A stretch of DNA of 61,767 nucleotides from Acanthamoeba lenticulata (Eukaryota; Discosea; Longamoebia; Acanthamoebidae), in contig NAVB01000149.1 in assembly GCA_002179805.1 (NCBI GenBank), positions 1 through 61,767 on the forward strand, read 5' to 3'. Below are positions 55,501 to 61,767 of this stretch, piece by piece. Under the pieces are notes generated by a model that made no database searches, was not told the origin of the DNA, and worked only from the letters and a program-made list of their open reading frames with translations. A program made the translations under genes and the position numbers. The stretch's first letter is position 1. Each line of letters opens with the position of its first letter.

Positions 55501-55993
55501 CTGCTGGGACGATGATAAGACGATCATGGTGGCGAAAAGAAAAGGCTCTACAAACCAATAGCCATGATGCCTCCGATCTTTTCGTGCGCGACTGCGCTAT
55601 TTACAAGGTCGTGGATGTGCTTGTTGATGAGCTCGTTCAGGAAGCGCGTGAACGAGTCGCTGGACATCTCGCGCGCTTGTGTCGCCACCTGCAGGCATAG
55701 GAGGGAAAGGATGGCACGCGTGGGGTTGCAGGGAAAACCGTCATGGCTTCAGAGAACTACAACCCTGGTGGTTCGAGATGTACGTACATGAATCTTGAGC
55801 TTCTTGGCCGCCTTTGCTCGAATCTCGGGGTGCCTAGGCGGGGGCAGGTTAGGGGTTGCAGAAAAAAATAAATAAATGGGAGTAGAGCTGATTACTTGTT
55901 CCTGAGCTCCGAAAGCAGCTTTTGGAGGATGGCATCACTCCAAGCCCTTCCATCCTCTGTCTCCGCCTTCTTGAACTTGTCCGCCATCGACAT
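46540..55993 (-). CDS. TOR: Target of rapamycin (TOR) kinase
   Basis: The central growth kinase, core of TORC1 and TORC2. It starts at 55993 ([11 protein letters not shown]) and ends [11 protein letters not shown] with TGA at 46540. About 25 exons with short introns span 9.45 kb. The HEAT-repeat half runs from 55993 to about 51400. The FAT domain follows ([45 protein letters not shown]). The FRB domain lies near 48270-48757 ([20 protein letters not shown], then [13 protein letters not shown]); the Ser in EEASRLYFG that governs rapamycin-FKBP12 binding in other TORs is present. Kinase domain: [38 protein letters not shown], catalytic [26 protein letters not shown] Ser-rich insert (about 46790-47040) precedes [17 protein letters not shown] and the FATC tail [17 protein letters not shown]. 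It diverges from the RasGEF gene. Confidence 0.95.
50886..50974. repeat. (AAAC)n microsatellite in a TOR intron
   Basis: About 22 near-perfect aaac units (gttt on the coding strand) make up almost the whole intron between the exons at 50875 and 50987. Such runs vary in length and may be mis-assembled. Confidence 0.95.
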
Positions 55994-56144
55994 GGCGGTG
56001 CGATGGGGATTCTCTTGGTATGCTTCTGGTGTACGGAATGCTAATAATGTTATAGATGAGAAATGGTCGAGAAAATTGGTATCCAACAGCTTTTCTGTGT
56101 GTGGCCGTTGGGTCAACATCTTTATTGCATTTGAGGGGACGATC
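55994..56144. promoter_or_regulatory. Divergent promoter region, TOR / RasGEF protein
   Basis: 151 bp separate the TOR and RasGEF starts, so both core promoters overlap here or within the 5' UTRs. No distinct motif was recognised. Confidence 0.35.
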
Positions 56145-59092
56145 ATGGACGCGGCCACCTCGCCCCGCCCTGCTGGGGTGCTCTCGCCCAGGTCCGAGGC
56201 CGGCAGCATTGCCAAGGACTGGCGGGCCGAAATACGCAATAAGAGGCAAACAACGGTGGACGCTGAGTTGCAAACACGAGAGTCGATGGACGCATTGCCT
56301 CTGCGAATGACGCAAGCAGGCACTTTGCGACGCCGTGCGACCAATAATGAGCCAGCTCTCTCGCCCTTCAAAATCGTAAGCCCTCTTCGTGCATTTTGTT
56401 GTTCCATTTCGGTTACTGATTTTGTGTTGACTTCGCACTTGTGCCCGGCGACAGACGATTGTGGGTCCCAATGACGGGTCCGAGGCCGAGCTGGTACGCG
56501 TGTTTGTCAATGGCGGCAGCACCGAGGGCGGCGAGGTCGCCGAGGTGGATCTCTACCTCTCCTCTTGGAAAAAGAAGTTTAACCATGCAGGTGACAGCCT
56601 CTTCCTTGTATTCCTCTTAGTCCTTCTTGTTCTTTTCGTCCTCATCGTCTTTCCTACGCGCGCAGGAAACGAGTACCTGCTGGAGCTGCATGCAGGCCTT
56701 CAAGCTCAGGCCGAGACCGCGCTCAACGTCAACAAGTCCGAGAACATCCACGTCCACGACGTACGGCTTTCTGCATGGCTGAGTGCACCCACATGGTGGC
56801 CTTTAATTATCCACCTCACAAGTCGTTGTCGTCATTGTTCTCGCGTTGTGGTCGCTCGCATGAGAGTAGCAATTCGAGTCGACGGCGGGCTTCATGTTCT
56901 TGTACGACGTCACGCGCCGCGAGACCTTTGCCGAGGTCATGCGCGTACACAGTCACGTCGTGCGCTCCAAGCGCGTGGACAAGGGCAAGGCGCGCGGCCT
57001 CATCCCCATGATCGTGCTGGCCAACACCCGCAGCAAAGGAAGCGCGTCATCGTCGTCGCCACAGCGCGAGGTGAGCACCGAGGAGGGCCTCGAGTTTGCC
57101 TACTCGTGCAACTGCCCCTTCTACGAGATCGCGTCTTCGAGCTACGACGACGTGCTCAACGCCTTCCAGCAGCTCCTGGGCGAGATCCTCAAGCGCAAGC
57201 CGGCCAGCGGGACCCACGCGGCGGTCAGCACGTCGACGTCGACAACGGCCGACACCACAAAAAAGCACTGGCGCCGCTCGCAGCCCGGAGCGGACCAGCA
57301 GCTGTCCTTCTCGGACAGCGCGGTCGTCGCTCCGCCCGACGCCGCCGCCTCACGCGACCGAATCCAGAAGCCCATGGCGTCGTCCACCTCGAGCCTGCCC
57401 TCGCCGAGGGCCGAGGGCGCCAAGGAGGAGCTGCACGAGAGCCTCAAGGACCGCCAGCGGGGCTTCCGCTACACCCGCGTCGACACGGAGGAAATCAAAT
57501 ATCTGTACTTATGAATCACTCATCATGATGATGGCCGTGATGCTGATGAGCGTACTATTATGTGCCCACGACAGGCCTCCACTCGACGGAGAGCCCAACT
57601 CCAAGCCGCGCATCCGCGCCGCGACGCTACCGAAGCTCATTGAGAAGCTCACATACCCCAAATACCCTGGTATGAATCATTGGAATGTGAGCGGAATGTG
57701 AAGCCCGACCTTGGTTGCTTACTCTCGCGTGTGTCAACGCGCAGACACGGACCTGGTGGCGACGTTCCTGCTGACCTACCGGTCCTTCACCACACCTGAG
57801 GAGCTGTTGCATTTCTTGGTCATGCGCTACGACATCACCGCCCCGTCCGACCTCGACAAGGAGGGCCTCCGCCTGTGGGAGGCCAACGAAATGCTTCCCG
57901 TCCGGCTTCGGTATGCCATCATCCTCTATTTAGCTATTATTTTTTTTATTCTAAAACAATAATGAGTAATAATAGGAATGTTAACTTTTTCATGAATAAA
58001 AATCGCAGGGTAATCAACGTGCTCAAGGGCTGGATTTCGGATCACTTTTACGACTTTTACGACAGTAAAACGCTGCTCGATGGACTCAAGGAGTTCATCG
58101 ACCGGCAGTTGGCCCTTCCGACCAACCTCAAGGGCCCGCTCCAGCAGCTCAAGAAGTCGATCGAGATCAACGAGCTCGAGCGCCGCGCGCGCAAGGAGTA
58201 CATGTTCTCCAGCAAGCCGCCCAAGTCGGTCATCTCCAAGAAGGTGGCCAAGGCCCGCCCGCAGGAGATCGACCTCCGCGACATCGACCCCCTCGAGGTC
58301 TCCTTCTACGCTCTTCGCTTTCGCTTTCGCGTTTGTCGACGTATTTGGTTTCACTCTTTTTTGGCTGACGCTCATATGTGGTGCTTTTGAATGCAGATGG
58401 CACGTCAGCTGACGCTGATCGACTACGATCTGCTGTCCCGCGTGACGGCCAAGGAGTGGCTCGCGCACAACGAGTGGACCGTGAACCGAGCCCGCAACAA
58501 GGACGATGAGACCAAGCCGGCGGCGCCCAATCTGGTGGCCATGATCAACCACTTCAACCGCGTGAGCCGCTGGGTGGCCACGGAGATCGTCAAGTGCAAC
58601 AAGATCAAGCACCGCGTCTTGCTCACCAAGAAGTTCATCGAGGTCGCCCAGGTTCGTCGCCGCTCGTTACTGATTTCCTCATCAGAAGGCCTCGTGGGCA
58701 TGAGCTCACCGCCAACTGCGTGTCGTTGTTGCTGCTGCTGCTGCCCCGCGAGCAGCATTGTTTGAAGCTGAACAACTTCAACATGTTGATGGCCATCGTG
58801 ACGGGCGGGCTGGGCAATGTGTCCGTCTACCGCCTCAAGTATTCGTGGAAGGTGCGCGTGTGATGCTGTTGTTGATCTCGTTGATGATGTTGATACTGAT
58901 GAAGAGGATGCAAATGTACAGAGTCTACCGAAGAAGACGTTGATGGTGTACGAGGAGCTCCGGACACTGTGCGACTCGTTGTCCAACTTCAACAGCCTCC
59001 GGACGGCCATCAGGACGTCTGTCCCGCCTACAATTCCTTATCTCGGTACGCCCCTCCCGAAGCAAGAATTCTTGGCATTCTTTTCATTGACT

Positions 59093-59123
<31 letters not shown>

Positions 59124-61761
59124 CGACGCAGGGCTCTACTTGAGCGACCTGATGTACATAGAAGACGGCAATGCCGACGAGGTCGAGGGCGGGCTGATCA
59201 ACTTTGAAAAGCGGCGGCTCAAGGCGGAGATCATCAAGGACCTGCAGCACTTCCAGACGTCGCCCTACTGCCTGACCGAGGTGCCCGTGCTCCAGTACTA
59301 CTTCCGCGGCCTCGAGTTCTTGAGCGACGCCGAGCTCTATCGCATGTCTTGCATTCTCGAGCCCCACTCGCGCCAGCGCGGCGCCTCCTACGCCAACGCC
59401 CCGGCCCGCGGGTCCGCCTCCCCTTCTCTCTCTCTTTCTCACTCGTTATCGTCGTCATTATTGTCAACGTCACCGTCGTCGCTGATGTCGTCATCATCGT
59501 TGTGCTTGAGCGCAGGATGGCGGACCAGTTGTCAGGCATCACGGAACTGCTGGACTCGTCCGACGGCGATGTGGCCGGCCCCCCGAGCAACATCGGCAGC
59601 AGCAACTTGTCGGCCGCTCGTCGCATTTCGTCAGACGATAACCTCACCGGCAAGGACTCAGAGGCCGCAGCAATGTTGTCGACATCGCCGTCAGGCTCGC
59701 CCGGCAGCGGCTTCATGTCCTACTTTGACCTGCGCTCGAGCACCAGCGCCAGCATGACCGCTGCCGCCAAGGCCCCGTCGTCGCCCCAGGCCGGCCAGCA
59801 TTCGTCGAAGCCAGCCGGGCGCGAGCACCGGAGGCCGCCGCGCGTTGGCGCCGTGCTCCGGGCGCAGGCCCGCACGCTCGAGACCGTCGCGAGCTCGTTC
59901 TCGTTTGCCGACGCCGCGCGGGCGACGACGGCCGTCGAGATCCTCCAACGCTGGGAGGCGCAGGTGGCCGCCCGCAAGCTCTTTGTCGTGCGGGACCACA
60001 CCGACTCGCAGGGCAGCCTCGCCGTCGACAATACTAACGACGATGACGACGGAGCCGACCCCCAGCTGCCCATCACTGTCGACAACAACGGCTCTCCCTC
60101 GCTCTCCCCCCTGTCTTCGCTGTCTTCGTTGTCGACGTCGACATCGATGATCAGCCCGTCGACGCCGTCGTCGTTGGAGGCCGCCGGGCCGCTGGCCAGC
60201 GCCAGCAGCAGCATTGTTGGCGACGAGCAGCGGAAGCGAAGCGGCAGCAAGCGCAAAGAGCGGGCGGCCAAGGTCGACAAGACGGCGACGCCGACCGCCG
60301 CCGGCAAGCCCAAACCGGCCGGCGTCGCTAGCGACGCACAGCGGTGGCACCACAGGACCTTCAGCTTCGAGGAGCTCCTCATGGAGTCGCGCGCAGTGGA
60401 GATCACGCTCGAGCGCTTCCTCGTGACGGCCACCGTCGACGGCCTGCTCGCCGAGGCCGCGCGAGCGGCCGGCGGTGGTGGCTGGTTGGCGGGCTTCGAG
60501 GCCTTCCTCCACCGGCGGCTGCTGGGCGGCCAGCGCCCGGCCCTGGTCAGCGAGCTCCTGTTCGCGCTCGTCAAGCTGCTCGACAAGGGCCCGGCCTGCT
60601 TCGACGCGGCCGCCGTGGCCGGGATGGCGGGCCTCTACAAGAAGCAGCCCATCCCGCTGGCGGTCCACTTTTTGCTGGACGAGGCCGAGACCGAGCTGGC
60701 CGACCGCCATGACCGCCTCGTCGAGCTCGAGGAGCGCGAGGGCGGCCGCACCATCCAGAGCTACACCAAGGAGGTCCCTGATGCTCGCCCCCTTCCTGCG
60801 CGTGTGTCGTGTCGTGCGCTGACAGCACACGCGCGTGTCGTGCCGTGTCGTGTCGTGCGGTCTGCAGGTGAGGCTGGCGTACCAGATCCTGAACGTGGAG
60901 AAGCGAATCCTGCAGGCCGTCAAGGTGGCGCGGCCGGACGGGTCGATGCAGTACGAGGTGCTCACCTTCGACCGCGACGCCTGGCAGCGCATCCAGGAGG
61001 TCCTCTTCCACACCCACTCGCCGCGCGAGGCCGCCGGTGGCGGTGAGGCTCTGGTTGCCGCAGCTGGCGGTACGCGTGGGGGCGGGGAGAAGACGCACAA
61101 GATCATGGGCGAGCTGATCCAGCTGGTCGACAAGCACCTGGGCGAGGTCACCAAGGACGACCTCCTCCGGTTCAACGAGTCCTTTGAGGCCGCCCTCGAG
61201 GAGCACTTTGAGTGGATGGGCCTCTACCTCCGCAAGCTGTGGGACAAGCTCGTCCTCATCCACAAGCGCATGGAGAAGCTCCTTCGCACCAAGGATGGCA
61301 ACAGGTTTGTTTCTCCATTTTAACTGATTATTCTTATTTTTTTATATTGTTTTCATTTATCAATGTTTTTGAACAATTGTTGTTAATTTCAACGTATTAA
61401 TTTTAATATTGGCCCACAGTGAGGCGAAGAGCAAGGCGCTGAACGCATGGCGGGAGAAGGACCTGGTCCACCTGCAGGCCCTCATCGCGGCGGTGGACCA
61501 GGCCGAGACCATCGCCAACCGCTTCCTCGAGAGCTGCCCGACGTTCTCGTCGACCGACGGCTTCGGTTCGCCGCTCCCCCAGTCTTTTTCGTAGTCCTCT
61601 CTGCTCACGTTGACCATCGGCTTCATCGATCGTGTGCAGAGGTGACCGAGGACGAGCTCAAGGAGCTTCTCTCTCAGAACCACGTGTTCGAGCAGATCAT
61701 CAAGATGCGTCGCCTCCAGAAGACGCTCGAAGAACAAAACGCGAGGCTCCTCGACATGTAA
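56145..61761 (+). CDS. Ras-like pseudoGTPase / RasGEF-N / RasGEF protein with helical C terminus
   Basis: Exons include 56145-56375, 56455-56590, 56666-56760, 56879-about 57505, then the GEF exons (57573-59415) and C-terminal exons to a TAA at 61759. The N-terminal region resembles a Ras fold: FNHAGNEYLLELHAG, then GFMFLYDVTRRETFAEVMRV, LIPMIVLANTRSKGS where NKxD should be, and CPFYEIASSSYDDV. No GxxxxGKS is present. RasGEF-N: IEKLTYPKYPDTDLVATFLL and TYRSFTTPEELL. The CDC25-type RasGEF domain: IDLRDIDPLEMARQLTLIDY, VRLWVATE-like RVSRWVATEIVKC, FNMLMAIVTGGLGNVSVYRL, VPPTIPYLGLYLSDLMYIED, LKAEIIKDLQHFQTSPYCLT. A Ser-rich linker (59520-60350) follows, then an unrecognised helical region (60360-61750) that ends in a coiled coil (LQKTLEEQNARLLDM). 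It would activate Ras-family GTPases at membranes. Confidence 0.88.
59093..59123. repeat. (AAAT)n microsatellite in a RasGEF intron
   Basis: About seven aaat/taaa units just before the acceptor tacgacgcag. Confidence 0.9.
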
Positions 61762-61767
61762 CATATC

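Noticed and set aside
59691..61175. Minus-strand 494-codon open frame opposite the RasGEF C terminus
   Set aside because: Composition is typical of a GC-rich antisense frame; the plus frame is joined in phase to the GEF domain.
1..61767. CRISPR arrays, bacterial operons, ribosome binding sites, tRNA or rRNA genes
   Set aside because: The window is intron-rich eukaryotic DNA. I saw no spaced direct repeats of CRISPR type and no convincing tRNA cloverleaf or rRNA by eye; tRNAscan and Rfam searches would be decisive.

Overview
This is eukaryotic nuclear DNA. Genes lie on both strands, have many short GT-AG introns, and are separated by very small gaps. Exons are GC-rich and many introns are AT-rich. 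The gene set (TOR kinase, RasGEF, Ras and Rab GTPases, phosphatidylserine synthase, histone H3, mitoribosomal mL41, EMC10) plus pandoravirus-style ankyrin repeats points to an amoebozoan, most likely Acanthamoeba or a close relative. That identification is an inference; no marker gene settles it. Exon joins below were read by eye from splice signals and reading phase.

Layout. 1-2736 (+) B-box/NHL protein, 5' end outside the window; 2796-4816 (-) XRCC4; 4980-6589 (+) ankyrin-F-box-Rab fusion with frame breaks; 6718-7210 (-) mL41; 7480-10441 (+) phosphatidylserine synthase; 10564-11533 (+) ankyrin-like repeat gene with a frameshift; 11.7-13.5 kb gene relics and one mini secreted protein; 13630-14958 (-) polypeptide GalNAc-transferase; 15409-17409 (+) endopolyphosphatase-like; about 17594-19291 (+) SF3B1-N/SNIP1-FHA chimera; 19563-20743 (+) Ras; 20957-22978 (+) PUS1; 23106-23387 (-) ubiquitin-like; 23708-25309 (+) GDP-mannose pyrophosphorylase; 25613-30207 (+) two-domain glycosyltransferase-like membrane protein; 30476-32493 (-) TRIM-NHL; 32645-33831 (+) EMC10; 34045-35931 (+) KIAA0930 homologue; 36353-37254 (-) divergent histone H3; 37400-39393 (+) beta-ureidopropionase; 39.6-42.7 kb secreted protein and relics; 42670-43419 (-) membrane protein; 43684-46354 (-) tandem pair of an unrecognised family; 46540-55993 (-) TOR; 56145-61761 (+) Ras-like/RasGEF protein.

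Most genes sit in divergent pairs that share 100-450 bp of upstream DNA (XRCC4/F-box-Rab, mL41/PSS, GALNT/PPN1, UBL/GMPPB, TRIM-NHL/EMC10, H3/UPB1, TOR/RasGEF). There is no single operon-like system. The strongest novelty is in domain architecture: an SF3B1 N-terminus joined to a SNIP1-type FHA domain, an ankyrin-F-box-Rab protein, a GINT1-like propeller joined to an HtrL/YibB domain on one membrane protein, a RasGEF with a Ras-like domain lacking a P-loop, and a histone H3 with a canonical tail start but a very divergent core. Several loci show frame breaks, which could be real decay or assembly error.
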